The position numbers and the translations under genes are program-made. Positions 18,353 through 29,260 of a DNA stretch of 32,740 nucleotides are shown piece after piece. How positions within the stretch are numbered: the stretch's first letter is position 1; each line of letters opens with the position of its first letter. Below the pieces are notes generated by a model. It saw nothing but the letters and a program-made list of their open reading frames with translations, searched no databases and was not told the DNA's origin. Origin of the DNA: Chitinophagaceae bacterium (GTDB taxonomy: Bacteria; Bacteroidota; Bacteroidia; Chitinophagales; Chitinophagaceae); NCBI GenBank assembly GCA_025933775.1, contig JAICZH010000033.1, positions 1 to 32,740 on the forward strand, written 5' to 3'.

Positions 18353-19990
18353 ATGTCAAAACAAATATTTTTTGAAATTGAAGCCCGCAATAAAATGAAA
18401 AAGGGCGTAGATACTTTAGCCAATGCAGTTAAAGTAACTCTTGGTCCAAAAGGCCGCAACGTTGTTATCGAAAAAAAATTCGGCGCACCCGCTATTACTA
18501 AGGATGGCGTAACCGTTGCAAAAGAAATTGAATTGGAAGACCCGATTGAAAACATGGGTGCTCAAATGGTAAAAGAAGTTGCTTCTAAAACTGCAGATAT
18601 TGCAGGAGACGGAACAACTACTGCAACTGTTCTTGCACAATCTATCATCAGCGAAGGATTGAAAAACGTAGCAGCCGGCGCTAATCCAATGGATTTGAAA
18701 CGTGGTATTGATAAAGCTGTAATTGCTGTTGTAGAAAATTTGAAAAAACAATCAGTAGCCGTTGGCGATAATAATAGTAAAATTGAACAGGTAGCCTCCA
18801 TATCAGCCAACAACGAAGAATCAATTGGAAAGCTTATCGCCGAAGCAATGACCAAAGTGGGCAAAGAAGGCGTGATAACTGTAGAAGAAGCAAAAGGAAC
18901 TGATACCACTGTTGAAGTTGTTGAGGGTATGCAATTCGACAGAGGATATATTTCTCCATACTTTGTAACCAACAGCGAAAAGATGGAAGCTGAGTTACAA
19001 AATCCTTACATTTTAATTTATGACAAGAAGGTATCTACCATGAAAGATATTCTTCATATTCTTGAAAAAGTGGCGCAAGGTGGCCGTCCGCTATTAATTA
19101 TTTCGGAAGATCTCGAAGGCGAAGCATTGGCAACTTTAGTTGTAAATAAATTACGCGGTACGCTGAAAGTGGCTGCTGTAAAGGCTCCTGGCTTTGGCGA
19201 TCGGCGTAAAGAAATGTTGCAGGATTTGGCAGTGCTTACAAAAGGTATTGTAATAAGTGAAGAGCAAGGTTACAAATTAGAAAATGCTGATCTTACATAT
19301 CTTGGCGAAGCAACATCAGTTACTATTGATAAAGACAATACAACAATCGTTGGTGGCAAAGGCGATAAAAAAGATATTACTGCAAGAGTAAATCAAATAA
19401 AAGCGCAGATAGAAACTACCACATCAGATTATGATAAAGAAAAATTACAAGAACGTTTGGCAAAATTAAGTGGTGGTGTTGCGGTATTGTATGTTGGCGC
19501 TGCAACAGAAGTAGAAATGAAAGAAAAGAAAGACCGTGTTGATGATGCGCTTCATGCAACCAGAGCCGCAGTGGAAGAAGGAATTGTACCGGGTGGCGGC
19601 GTGGCTTATGTACGCACTATTGAAGCGCTTGACAAACTGAAAGGCGCCAATGAAGATGAAACAACCGGCATTCAAATAGTGAAGCGTGCTGTGGAAGAAC
19701 CTTTACGCCAAATCGTTATAAACAGTGGCATTGAAGGCAGCATTGTAGTACAAAAAATAAAAGAAGGTAAAGGTGATTTTGGTTTTAATGCACGCACTGA
19801 AAAGTATGAAAATCTTTTAGCCGCAGGCGTAATTGATCCTACAAAAGTTACCCGTATTGCATTAGAAAATGCAGCTTCTATTGCAGGCATGTTGTTAACT
19901 ACCGAATGTGTAGTAAGCGATAAACCTGAAAAAGAAAAACCAGCAATGCCTCCAATGGGCGGCGGCGGAATGGGTGATATGGGCTATTAG
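18353..19990 (+). CDS. groEL: Chaperonin GroEL
   Basis: [61 protein letters not shown]-type tail [14 protein letters not shown]. Confidence 0.99.
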   Translation: MSKQIFFEIEARNKMKKGVDTLANAVKVTLGPKGRNVVIEKKFGAPAITKDGVTVAKEIELEDPIENMGAQMVKEVASKTADIAGDGTTTATVLAQSIISEGLKNVAAGANPMDLKRGIDKAVIAVVENLKKQSVAVGDNNSKIEQVASISANNEESIGKLIAEAMTKVGKEGVITVEEAKGTDTTVEVVEGMQFDRGYISPYFVTNSEKMEAELQNPYILIYDKKVSTMKDILHILEKVAQGGRPLLIISEDLEGEALATLVVNKLRGTLKVAAVKAPGFGDRRKEMLQDLAVLTKGIVISEEQGYKLENADLTYLGEATSVTIDKDNTTIVGGKGDKKDITARVNQIKAQIETTTSDYDKEKLQERLAKLSGGVAVLYVGAATEVEMKEKKDRVDDALHATRAAVEEGIVPGGGVAYVRTIEALDKLKGANEDETTGIQIVKRAVEEPLRQIVINSGIEGSIVVQKIKEGKGDFGFNARTEKYENLLAAGVIDPTKVTRIALENAASIAGMLLTTECVVSDKPEKEKPAMPPMGGGGMGDMGY

Positions 19991-20030
19991 TCGAATGTAC
20001 AAATTAAGATGTACTATGTAAATATTTTAA

Positions 20031-20062
20031 ATCCCTTTGCAGCAATGCAAGGGGATTTTTTT
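20031..20062 (+). terminator. Rho-independent terminator after groEL
   Basis: ATCCCTTTGCA-GCAA-TGCAAGGGGAT (one G-T wobble) followed by a T-tract. Confidence 0.88.
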
Positions 20063-20131
20063 ATTGGCTAAATGTTACGGAATGATCTGCGTTTAGCCGT
20101 AACCGTTATATTTATAATTTTTTACAAAATT

Positions 20132-20139
20132 TATTTTTG
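20132..20139 (+). promoter_or_regulatory. -7 box TATTTTTG upstream of the HupE-like gene
   Basis: TAnnTTTG match 16 nt before the ATG. Confidence 0.35.
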
Positions 20140-20155
20140 TAAATTACTTTTATAA

Positions 20156-20737
20156 ATGAATGATTTTACTTTTTATTTCAGTATCGGATGGCAACACATC
20201 ATTAATGCTGAAGCGCTGGATCACATTTTTTTTATCACTGTATTGGCAGCCATTTATATGCTGAAAGATTGGCGCAGCGTGCTTATACTCGTTACTGCAT
20301 TTACCGTTGGCCATACCATTACACTTATACTTAGTACAAAAAGAATTGTAGAAGTAAATGAACATTGGATTGAATTTTTAATTCCATGTACTATTGTGCT
20401 CACTGCGCTTAGCAACTTTTTTCAAAAATCGTTTACAACAAAAGCCATAAGAATAAATTATTTTTTGGCACTTTTTTTCGGGCTTATTCACGGGCTTGCT
20501 TTTGCAAACACATTGCGAATGATTCTTGCGCCAGAGCAAAGCTTTGCATTATCAATGTTTAGCTTTAGCATGGGCTTGGAAACAGGACAAATTTTAATCG
20601 TATTTATTATTTTATTGCTTTCGCAATTTTTCATTGGCATATTAAAAATTAAAAGAAGAGATTGGGTAATTTTTCTTTCGGCAATTGTTTTTGGTTTAGC
20701 GATGCAAATGGCAATACAAAGATGGCCTGCTTTATGA
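20156..20737 (+). CDS. HupE/UreJ-family membrane protein
   Basis: GWQHIINAEALDHIFFITVL, AFTVGHTITLILS, FFGLIHGLAFANTLR; multiple TM segments. Confidence 0.85.
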   Translation: MNDFTFYFSIGWQHIINAEALDHIFFITVLAAIYMLKDWRSVLILVTAFTVGHTITLILSTKRIVEVNEHWIEFLIPCTIVLTALSNFFQKSFTTKAIRINYFLALFFGLIHGLAFANTLRMILAPEQSFALSMFSFSMGLETGQILIVFIILLLSQFFIGILKIKRRDWVIFLSAIVFGLAMQMAIQRWPAL

Positions 20738-20776
20738 AAATAAAACCAGTATGATAATAACTCATAAATTTATTAC

Positions 20777-21697
20777 ATGAAAAATTTTTTTCTGATTGTC
20801 TTACTTATAATTTTTTTTATGCAGCCGATGTATGCACAACAAACTATTCAATTATATGATGGCAATGTTCCCAACAGCAAAGCCTATTCTACAAAAGAAT
20901 TTTGGGAGCCGCAGAGCAACGGAGATACTTTGGTGCATTATATTTCCGAGCCAACGTTAAGTATTTTTCTTCCTGATAAAAAAATAGCAAACGGAACAGC
21001 AGTAATCATTTGCCCCGGCGGTGGTTATTGGATCAATTCAATTGTAAAAGAAGGATATGATGTTGCGCGAAAATTTAATGAATGGGGCGTTGCGGCGTTT
21101 GTTTTAAAATATCGTATTCCAAACGACTCATCAATGATTGATAAAAAAATTGCTCCCTTGCAAGATGCGCAAAGAGCCATTCAGCTTGTAAGAATTCATG
21201 CAAAAGAATGGAATATTGATTCCACTAAAATAGGCATCATGGGTTTTTCTGCAGGCGGTCATGTAGCTGCTACAGCCGCAACACATTTTCAAAAAAATTA
21301 CATTGAAAATAAAAATAAAATAAATTTGCGCCCCGATTTTGTTATGCTCATTTATCCTGTAATCAGCTTCCAGAGCGGCATTGGCCACGTTGGTTCCAAA
21401 GATCAGCTTATTGGAAAAAATCCTTCTCAAAAATTAATTGATTTTTTTTCAAATGAAAAACAGGTTACGACGCAAACTCCGCCGGCATTTATTGTACAGG
21501 CAACGGACGACAGCACCGTGCCTGTAATAAACAGCATTGTTTTTTATGAGGCGCTGTTAAAAAATAAAATACCAGCAGAAATGCATATTTATAAAAGCGG
21601 CGGCCATGGATTTGGAATGCACAACTCAACCACGAAAGATGAATGGATGGAACGATGCAAAAACTGGATGCAAAGCATGAATTGGTTGAGTAAATAA
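20777..21697 (+). CDS. Secreted alpha/beta hydrolase (BD-FAE/esterase-like)
   Basis: Signal peptide; IICPGGGYWINS, IGIMGFSAGGHVAATAATH nucleophile elbow, C-terminal YKSGGHGFGMH. Confidence 0.92.
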   Translation: MKNFFLIVLLIIFFMQPMYAQQTIQLYDGNVPNSKAYSTKEFWEPQSNGDTLVHYISEPTLSIFLPDKKIANGTAVIICPGGGYWINSIVKEGYDVARKFNEWGVAAFVLKYRIPNDSSMIDKKIAPLQDAQRAIQLVRIHAKEWNIDSTKIGIMGFSAGGHVAATAATHFQKNYIENKNKINLRPDFVMLIYPVISFQSGIGHVGSKDQLIGKNPSQKLIDFFSNEKQVTTQTPPAFIVQATDDSTVPVINSIVFYEALLKNKIPAEMHIYKSGGHGFGMHNSTTKDEWMERCKNWMQSMNWLSK

Positions 21698-21734
21698 GCA
21701 TTTGTTATTTTCGTGTATCCGTTACCGTTAGTAA

Positions 21735-21762
21735 AGCGGGAAGATTAAAAAATCTTCCCGCT
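21735..21762. terminator. Bidirectional Rho-independent terminator between convergent genes
   Basis: AGCGGGAAGATT-AAAA-AATCTTCCCGCT, perfect 12-bp stem. Confidence 0.92.
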
Positions 21763-21771
21763 AAGTTTAAT

Positions 21772-22878
21772 TTAGTTAATATCTTTTCCTGCATTCAAAT
21801 CTTCAATCATCTTATCAACCGCATCTTTATTAAGTTTATTTGGAGCTAATGGTTGTGCCAGCTTTGCATATTTTAATGCATTTTTATAATCGCCGTTTGC
21901 AGAATAGCCTCTCACCAAACCCATATCGGTAGTAAATTGTCCCGGATTTTTTTGAGCATTCATTTTAAAAATTTCCAGTGCTTCTTTAGGTTTTTTTTCC
22001 GAAATCAATTGCTTTCCGTAATTATGTAAATCCTGCATACTTCCCAATGGGAGCGCTTCTTTCATCATTGCATCGGCTTCTGATGTTTTGTTTTCTTTTT
22101 GAAGTATCATTGCTTTATTGCTTAAAGTATTAAAATTTTTTTGCCCAACAAATCTTCCATTAATAGAATAATCGCTCCATTCGTCTGCATCTTCAAAGTC
22201 ATTATTATTTGCTGCAAAGTTCGAAGCCTGCACCCATGCATCTGCATTAAATCCTTTGCTCGATTTCAATTCATTTCTGAACATAGCCAATTGGGTTTTT
22301 GGATAATCCACTTCTACTTTAAAAGGTATTTTTAATTTTTCCCACATCAAAGCTATTACAGCGCTATTGGGCGTTTCATTCATAAATTCATATTTGAGCC
22401 ATTCTACATTTTCATTTAGCGGTTCAGTTTTTACAGTTACTCTCAACGCATCTTCTTTCGGATCATAAAAAAAAGAACCCCACGATGTGGAGTTGTTGCT
22501 GAAAATTAAAGTAGCTTCTCCGTCTCCCATTGCTACAAAAAAGCCATACGTTCCTGCTGCCAAAGGTTTACCTTCTACTGTAACATCGGTGCTGAATGAA
22601 ATAGTTGTATTTTCATTGGCTCCTCCCCGCCAGGGAGCAGCAGTGCTGATGCCAAAACCAAGGTCTTTAAAACCGGTATGCACTAATCCATTCCATATTT
22701 TTCCTTCACGACCTTTTACGCCGGGCCTGTCGTAATGTATTGTAACATCAGTAATGCCGATGCGCTCGCTCACCGAGGCTTTTTTATTACCGCCATCGGG
22801 TGGCGTAGTAAGCGATTGCGAAAATGCGCAATTGCTTAAAAAAATAGTTATTGCAATCAGATAAATTTTTTGTTTCAT
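21772..22878 (-). CDS. DUF2911-domain secreted protein with C-terminal TPR-like region
   Basis: TTPPDGGNKKASVSERIGITDVTIHYDRPGVKGREGKIWNGLV, TAAPWRGGANENTTISFSTDVTVEGKPLAAGTYGFFVA; Met at 22878 gives a signal peptide. Confidence 0.9.
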   Translation of the reverse strand: MKQKIYLIAITIFLSNCAFSQSLTTPPDGGNKKASVSERIGITDVTIHYDRPGVKGREGKIWNGLVHTGFKDLGFGISTAAPWRGGANENTTISFSTDVTVEGKPLAAGTYGFFVAMGDGEATLIFSNNSTSWGSFFYDPKEDALRVTVKTEPLNENVEWLKYEFMNETPNSAVIALMWEKLKIPFKVEVDYPKTQLAMFRNELKSSKGFNADAWVQASNFAANNNDFEDADEWSDYSINGRFVGQKNFNTLSNKAMILQKENKTSEADAMMKEALPLGSMQDLHNYGKQLISEKKPKEALEIFKMNAQKNPGQFTTDMGLVRGYSANGDYKNALKYAKLAQPLAPNKLNKDAVDKMIEDLNAGKDIN

Positions 22879-23145
22879 AAAAAATTTGTTTAGATGCTGA
22901 AAGTAAAAAATAAATTTTTTTGACTTAAATAGTTTTTGATGAATGGTATAAATTTTCATGGGAGCCTGCATCGAAAAATATTTTTTATTTTTTTTTGAAT
23001 TAATAAACGGCGAAGTTTATATACTTTTTTAAAATGTAAATTTGCCAAATAAAAATTATTTACAAAAAATTATTAAAAAATAAACTGAAAGATAAAGATG
23101 ATAATTTAATGCAATCATTTTGGATGAGCAATTTTTATTGTTGCA

Positions 23146-23153
23146 TAAATTTG
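23146..23153 (+). promoter_or_regulatory. -7 box TAAATTTG upstream of the first ClC gene
   Basis: TAnnTTTG, TTTG about 23 nt upstream, ATG 22 nt downstream. Confidence 0.4.
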
Positions 23154-23175
23154 TTTTATTTTTTTAGTAAAATTA

Positions 23176-24549
23176 ATGCCAGCAAAAACCATAAGAAAAA
23201 TTTTAAAAAGAGCTTTTGACAAAATAAGTAATGAAAAAGTTAAGCAAAATCTTTTACAGGCAATACCATTTTGGGTAGCTTCTATAATTACCGGATTAAT
23301 TGCTGTTTTTTATTCCCGCATTTTTGCTTTTTTAGAGAGCCAGTCATTTTCGATTATTCATTATCATTCGTGGCAAATATTTATTTTAACGCCTTTATGT
23401 TTTTTAATTGCCTGGTGGCTGGTAAAAAAATTTGCACCAAACGCACGCGGAAGCGGTATTCCACAAGTTGTAGCGGCAATTGAACTTGCCAATCCGCGTG
23501 ATGATAAAAAAATTAAAAAACTGTTAAGCATAAAAGTTTTTATTGTAAAAATTATTTCAAGCTTTATGATGATACTTGGCGGAGGCATTATAGGAAAGGA
23601 AGGCCCTACTGTTCAAATTGCGGGAACTGTTTTTAGAAAAATTAATGAATGGCTTCCTTCGTGGTGGCCTAAAATTTCAAAACGCAATATGATTATGACG
23701 GGCGCCGCCGCCGGGCTTGCCGCTGCATTTAATACACCGTTAGGCGGTATTGTATTTGCTGTTGAAGAGCTTACCAAAACACACATCAGTTATTTTAAAA
23801 CAGCATTGTTTACCGCAGTAATTATAGCAGGGTTAACTGCACAAGGTTTATTAGGTCCTTATTTATATCTCGGCTATCCTGATGTTACCGGGCTTTCCAA
23901 TTTTATATTTTTTCCATTGATATTTGTTGCAATTATTGCAGGCTTATCAGGAAGCATTATGTCGAAAATTATATTATTAATTTTTCGCTGGAAAAGAAAT
24001 TTTAAATTTCAGTACCAGCATATTTTATATGTTTTATCATGCGCTATTATTATTGCATCAATTGCATTTTTTTTCGATCCGCGCATACTTGGTTCAGGAA
24101 AAGAAATAATGACAACTACTTTATTCAGCGCTCAAAAAAATGTACAGTGGTACACAGCTATTGATAGAATAATTGGTACAATGTTCAGTTTTACAACAGG
24201 AGCAGCAGGTGGAATATTTGCGCCCTCGCTCGGCGCCGGCGCCGGTATCGGCTCGCTTATGGCCGGATGGCTGGAGGTTACTGCAAACAATGCCAACTTA
24301 CTTATTTTATGCGGCATGGTTGGGTTTTTAACAGGCGTTACACGCACTCCATTTACTTCTGCAATTCTTGTTTTGGAAATGACCGACAGGCACAATGTAA
24401 TTTTTCATTTAATGATCGCGGGCCTTGTAGCAAGCCTTGTTTCAATGTTTATTGATAAACATTCTTTGTATGATCATTTGAAAGTTCAAACATTACACGA
24501 TTTATATCATGAAGATAAAAAATCTGAATCGCTGAAACACACCCACTGA
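23176..24549 (+). CDS. ClC-family chloride channel/transporter (no CBS)
   Basis: GSGIPQVVAAIELA, GGGIIGKEGPTVQIAG, AAFNTPLGGIVFAVEEL, GAAGGIFAPSLGAGAGIG, HSLYDHL. Confidence 0.96.
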   Translation: MPAKTIRKILKRAFDKISNEKVKQNLLQAIPFWVASIITGLIAVFYSRIFAFLESQSFSIIHYHSWQIFILTPLCFLIAWWLVKKFAPNARGSGIPQVVAAIELANPRDDKKIKKLLSIKVFIVKIISSFMMILGGGIIGKEGPTVQIAGTVFRKINEWLPSWWPKISKRNMIMTGAAAGLAAAFNTPLGGIVFAVEELTKTHISYFKTALFTAVIIAGLTAQGLLGPYLYLGYPDVTGLSNFIFFPLIFVAIIAGLSGSIMSKIILLIFRWKRNFKFQYQHILYVLSCAIIIASIAFFFDPRILGSGKEIMTTTLFSAQKNVQWYTAIDRIIGTMFSFTTGAAGGIFAPSLGAGAGIGSLMAGWLEVTANNANLLILCGMVGFLTGVTRTPFTSAILVLEMTDRHNVIFHLMIAGLVASLVSMFIDKHSLYDHLKVQTLHDLYHEDKKSESLKHTH

Positions 24550-24654
24550 TTTGAGCAAATCAAGAAAGCGTGGAATTATTTAAAGTTTGCTAAAAAAAGC
24601 TTGTTGAAATAAAGAAATGATGCTAAATTGTAATTTATAGATTGGCGCTATTAA

Positions 24655-26592
24655 ATGAATAAGCAGAACAGCAGTAATAAAAAGGAAAATAAAGACAAAA
24701 AAAACAAAGCGCTTTCCTCTGGGACAGCTCAGAAGCTAAGTGATTTTACTATGCCCGCTTCTGTTCTGAAACTGATTCCACATTCTATTATTATCGGTAT
24801 CGCGGGCGCTTTTGTAGCACTTATTCTTCTGGACCTGATCGGCCTTATTACTAATTTTTTATATTACCAGCGTTTTAGTCTGGTACTTATTTCTCCGAGA
24901 AATAATACCCTTGGATGGCTGGCGGTTTTAATCCCTATGGCCGGAGGATTGATTGTAGGATTCATGGCCCGCTATGGTTCAGAACGTATCCGTGGTCATG
25001 GTATCCCTGAAGCAATGGAAACCATTCTGGTTGGTGGCAGTAAGGTAGAGCCAAAACTCACCATTTTGAAGCCCATTGCCAGTGCTATAAGTATCGGTAC
25101 CGGAGGGCCGTTTGGAGCTGAAGGCCCGATTATTTTAACAGGAGGAGCCGTCGGTTCTGTATTGGCGCAATTTCTTAGTCTTACAGCTATTGAACGGCGA
25201 AGCCTTCTTGTGGCAGGCGCTGTGGCAGGTATGAGCGCTGTATTCGGAACTCCAATTGCAGCCGTAATTCTCGGCGTTGAGCTGCTTTTGTTCGAATGGA
25301 AACCCCGCTCTTTTATTCCTGCCGCGGTTGCAAGTATTATTGCCGATGGAGTACGGCATTTATTTGTAAATGAAGGGTGGATGCGGGCTGAGCCATTATT
25401 TCCTGTACATAAAATGATAGCATTGGGAAGCACAGGGCTGATGGATGCTGTAATACTTGGAATTATTTGTGGCGGAATGGCATGGCTGTTAACAAAAGCG
25501 GTGTATGGCGCCGAAGATGCTTTCAGAAAATTACCCATACACTGGATGTGGTGGCCCGTGCTGGGCGGTTTAGTTGTAGGCATCGGCGGACTTATTGAAC
25601 CCCATTCGCTCGGAGTAGGTTATGATACTATTGCAGATGAACTTGCAGGAAATCTTGCTGTTACTACACTGGTAAGCATATTTGTTGTAAAATTAATTAT
25701 TTGGGCTGTTGCGTTAGGTTCAGGAACGAGTGGTGGTATTCTTGCACCTATATTAATGATGGGGGCTGCATTAGGTGGGTTATTAGGATTGGTATTTCCC
25801 GGTAAAATTCCTGCTGAATGGGCTTTGCTGGGAATGGCCGGTGCATTGGCAGGTGTAATGCGTTCACCCTTTACCTCAATTATTTTTCCTGTTGAACTTA
25901 CTCATAGTACTGATTTATTTCTTCCTCTGTTAATTACAGTTACACTGGCACATCTTATAAGCGTGCTTACTTTGAAACGCTCCATTCTTACGGAGAAAGT
26001 AGCCAGGCGTGGGTTTCATGTGTTAAGAGAATATGCAGTGGAGCCTCTTGAAGTTCTTTTTGCTGAAGATGTAATGTCAACAAATATACTCACAATAAGT
26101 ACCGGTACTAATATGGAGGATGTGAAAACAATGATACAGGCAAACCGACACATGCGAAGACAACGTTTATTGCCGGTGATAACACCAGCAGGAATTGTCG
26201 TGGGTGCTATTTCCTGGCAGGATATAATGGAAAGATCCTTAGCGGAAGATCTTTCAGGAACTGTAGATGACTTTATGATAAAAGATATAATTACCACTTT
26301 TCCCGGAGAATCGCTTCGCATAATAGCCGATAGAATGGCAGCGAAACATGTAGGGGCGCTTCCCGTGGTAGATAATATTGAAAAGGGAAAGCTTTGCGGA
26401 CTTATTACGCAATTTGAATTGCTCGCAGCCAGAGATCGCATATTACAGGAAGAACGCAAACGCGAAAGAATCTTAAAAATGTGGTCTATATCTAAGTATG
26501 GGAATCTTAGTGGTATCACCCGATTTTTTTCTTCAGCAGATGATTTGCAACATGCCAAAGATGCAAAAAAAGATAACGATGAATTTTCTTAA
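24655..26592 (+). CDS. ClC-family transporter with C-terminal CBS-domain pair
   Basis: GHGIPEAMETILVGG, GGPFGAEGPIILTGG, AVFGTPIAAVILGVELL, GTSGGILAPILMMGAALG; C-terminal CBS repeats (EDVMSTNILTISTG, DFMIKDIITTFPGES). Confidence 0.95.
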   Translation: MNKQNSSNKKENKDKKNKALSSGTAQKLSDFTMPASVLKLIPHSIIIGIAGAFVALILLDLIGLITNFLYYQRFSLVLISPRNNTLGWLAVLIPMAGGLIVGFMARYGSERIRGHGIPEAMETILVGGSKVEPKLTILKPIASAISIGTGGPFGAEGPIILTGGAVGSVLAQFLSLTAIERRSLLVAGAVAGMSAVFGTPIAAVILGVELLLFEWKPRSFIPAAVASIIADGVRHLFVNEGWMRAEPLFPVHKMIALGSTGLMDAVILGIICGGMAWLLTKAVYGAEDAFRKLPIHWMWWPVLGGLVVGIGGLIEPHSLGVGYDTIADELAGNLAVTTLVSIFVVKLIIWAVALGSGTSGGILAPILMMGAALGGLLGLVFPGKIPAEWALLGMAGALAGVMRSPFTSIIFPVELTHSTDLFLPLLITVTLAHLISVLTLKRSILTEKVARRGFHVLREYAVEPLEVLFAEDVMSTNILTISTGTNMEDVKTMIQANRHMRRQRLLPVITPAGIVVGAISWQDIMERSLAEDLSGTVDDFMIKDIITTFPGESLRIIADRMAAKHVGALPVVDNIEKGKLCGLITQFELLAARDRILQEERKRERILKMWSISKYGNLSGITRFFSSADDLQHAKDAKKDNDEFS

Positions 26593-26684
26593 CATGGGGA
26601 TGAGTGCTGCCCTCTTGCGCAAAAAACAAAACATCAAGCACTTTTTTATAAATTCCTTTTTTTCAACATAATAACATGCAAACA

Positions 26685-29210
26685 CTATTTCACCGAATCC
26701 TTATACAATTTCTGCACTTCATTAAGAGAAGTAATATAAATACTTCTTCCATGAGTAGCAACCACAATATCATTATCTCTTTTTTGGATGGCAATATCAT
26801 GAACTGGAACTGACGGAAGATCATTTCCGAGAGTCATAAAAGTTTTTCCTTTGTTGAAAGATGCATATAAACCATTATCGCTTCCAACATATAAAATGTC
26901 TTCATACTTAGGATCTTCTTTTACTACGTTCAACGGGCCTTCGGGCAAATTACTTCCAAGTTGAGCCCACGTTTGCCCATAATCTTCGCTTACATATAAC
27001 CATGGAGTAAAATTATCATTACGATACCCGTTAAGCGTTGCATATACTCTTCCTTCTTTAAATGATGATGCCGTAATTCTGCTTACGTATAATCCTTTGG
27101 GTAATTTAGCGTTTACTAACGTCCATGTGTATCCGCCATCTTTTGATACTTGTATGTTTCCATCATCAGTACCTGCATAAATAAGCCCGAATTTTAATGG
27201 CGATTCACTCAACGTTACAATAGTTCCGTAAGGCACATCGCCAATTTTTTTTCCATTGGTTAAATCTTTACTCAACGGAACCATTTTATCTCCTTTGTTC
27301 ATGCTGCGGTAAAAAATATCCGTTCCCATGTATAAAATATCCTGATTAAAGCTGCTTAATAAAATCGGCGTTTGCCAGTTGTAGCGCAGCTTTTCGGCCT
27401 CAATATCAGGCATAGGATGAATGCGTTTTCTTTTTCTTTCATCAATAGTTTTTCTTTCATACTCGCCAAACTGCGAGCCGAAGTAAACCGTTTTATTATG
27501 GCGAGTATCTACCTGCACCTGCATTCCATCGCCGCCGCCCAGGTTTTTCCAATCATTATCCAGTTGCACCTCTTCATCATTTTCTTCTGATTGCCGCTCG
27601 CCATTTATTTTTGATGAACCATACCACACGCCATTATCCTGAATGCCGCCATATACATTATACGGTTTAGCGTTATCAACAGTAATTGCATAAAACTGCG
27701 CAACAGCCGGCGTATTGGCTTTGAACCAATGCTTGCCATTATCGTAAGTTATGTTGCATCCGCCATCGTTGCCTGCTACCCAATTGCTATCTCGCAAAGG
27801 ATTGATCCATTCTCCATGCCAATCACCATGTGTAGTAGATTTATCAACTGCTTTAAAAGTTTTACCGCCATCATTGCTCAGCATTAAATTAAATCCGTTG
27901 ATGATCACTTTATTTTCATTTACCGGCGATATAGCTATTTTACCAAAATAATATCCATAAGTATTATATAAATCCAATCCTTTTGTATTTACTTTTTTCC
28001 AACTGTTGCCACTATCATCACTTCTATACACTTCGCAACCGATAACAGGTGTATTAAACATTTCGGTGTTGGCATCATTTAAATAATCATAAATAGAAGT
28101 TGGTTTTATTTTTCCGGTTCGCACCATTTCTTTTACTGTAGAGTCATTATATTTTTCATCAAAATCATTTTCAAGAAAAAAAGTATCCAGCTTTTTATCA
28201 TTAAGCGATAAAAATTTTTCTTTAGAAATATTTTTAAAGTCACTTAAAACATATCGCGATGTGTCATGTTTTTTTGTTGCTGTATCAGGCCGGTGATTTT
28301 GATTATCTAAAGTTGCATAAACAACTTTTGGATCAGATGCGTATACGGCAACGCCAATTCTTCCGGTTCCATCATTTTGCGGAAAGCCGCTACCACTACC
28401 GGTTATCTTCTTCCATGTATCGCCGCCATCTATGCTTTTATAAATGGCAGAAGTATTGCCGCTTTCTACAAAATTCCATGCACGCCGCTCGCGATGCCAC
28501 ATACATGCAAATAATTCATCAGGATTTTTTGGATTAATATCCATATCAATTGCGCCGGTATTATCATCCACATACAAAGTTTGTTTCCATGTTTTACCGC
28601 CATCAATTGTTTTATAAACGCCTCTTTCTTTATTGGGCGAATACAAATGCCCTGTTGCTGCAACCCATGCAATGTTTTTATTTTGAGGATGCAAAATTAT
28701 TTTTCCGATATGCTGGCTTTCGGGCAAGCCAAGATATTGCCATGTTTTACCCTGATCATTACTTTTATAAATTCCAATTCCTGAATAAGAAGAGCGGCTG
28801 CTGTTGGCTTCCCCGGTTCCCACCCATATTTCCCCATCATTCCAATTCACAGCGATATCGCCAATGCCAATCACATCTTCATGATCAAAAACCGGAACAA
28901 AACTTTGTCCATTATTGGTAGTGTGCCATAAACCGCCGGTTGCATAAGCCACATAAAATTCTGTCGGGTCTTTTGGATTTACATCTACATCCACCACTCG
29001 GCCGCTCATTACAGATGGCCCAATGTTTCGGAACTTTATATCTTTTAATAAAGATTCTTTTTGCAATAATTTTCTTTTTGATAAACCGTTCAATCTATCA
29101 GAAGCTTTGGTAGGCGTCACTTGTGCATACAAATTATAAAAGGTTAAAGTTGATACAAACAAAATTGCAATTGGCATAATGCGAAAATGTAATTTGGTAA
29201 ATTTGTTCAT
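26685..29210 (-). CDS. Secreted WD40/YVTN/BNR (sortilin/VPS10-like) beta-propeller protein
   Basis: RNIGPSVMSGRVVDVDVNPKDPTEFYVAYATGGLWHTTNNGQSF, many xSxDxGxTW motifs; Met at 29210 gives a signal peptide. Confidence 0.93.
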   Translation of the reverse strand: MNKFTKLHFRIMPIAILFVSTLTFYNLYAQVTPTKASDRLNGLSKRKLLQKESLLKDIKFRNIGPSVMSGRVVDVDVNPKDPTEFYVAYATGGLWHTTNNGQSFVPVFDHEDVIGIGDIAVNWNDGEIWVGTGEANSSRSSYSGIGIYKSNDQGKTWQYLGLPESQHIGKIILHPQNKNIAWVAATGHLYSPNKERGVYKTIDGGKTWKQTLYVDDNTGAIDMDINPKNPDELFACMWHRERRAWNFVESGNTSAIYKSIDGGDTWKKITGSGSGFPQNDGTGRIGVAVYASDPKVVYATLDNQNHRPDTATKKHDTSRYVLSDFKNISKEKFLSLNDKKLDTFFLENDFDEKYNDSTVKEMVRTGKIKPTSIYDYLNDANTEMFNTPVIGCEVYRSDDSGNSWKKVNTKGLDLYNTYGYYFGKIAISPVNENKVIINGFNLMLSNDGGKTFKAVDKSTTHGDWHGEWINPLRDSNWVAGNDGGCNITYDNGKHWFKANTPAVAQFYAITVDNAKPYNVYGGIQDNGVWYGSSKINGERQSEENDEEVQLDNDWKNLGGGDGMQVQVDTRHNKTVYFGSQFGEYERKTIDERKRKRIHPMPDIEAEKLRYNWQTPILLSSFNQDILYMGTDIFYRSMNKGDKMVPLSKDLTNGKKIGDVPYGTIVTLSESPLKFGLIYAGTDDGNIQVSKDGGYTWTLVNAKLPKGLYVSRITASSFKEGRVYATLNGYRNDNFTPWLYVSEDYGQTWAQLGSNLPEGPLNVVKEDPKYEDILYVGSDNGLYASFNKGKTFMTLGNDLPSVPVHDIAIQKRDNDIVVATHGRSIYITSLNEVQKLYKDSVK

Positions 29211-29260
29211 AGAACTTTGGCAATAGAATTGGAAAAACATCTTTAAATTTTTTTATTGAT

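Noticed and set aside
24547-24562. Palindrome TGATTTGAGCAAATCA at the stop of the first ClC gene
   Set aside because: Only 7-bp arms with a 2-nt centre, AT-rich and no T-run; could be chance.
24996-25583. 195-aa antisense ORF inside the second ClC gene (and others at 25135, 26016)
   Set aside because: Antisense to conserved ClC motifs; composition artefact.
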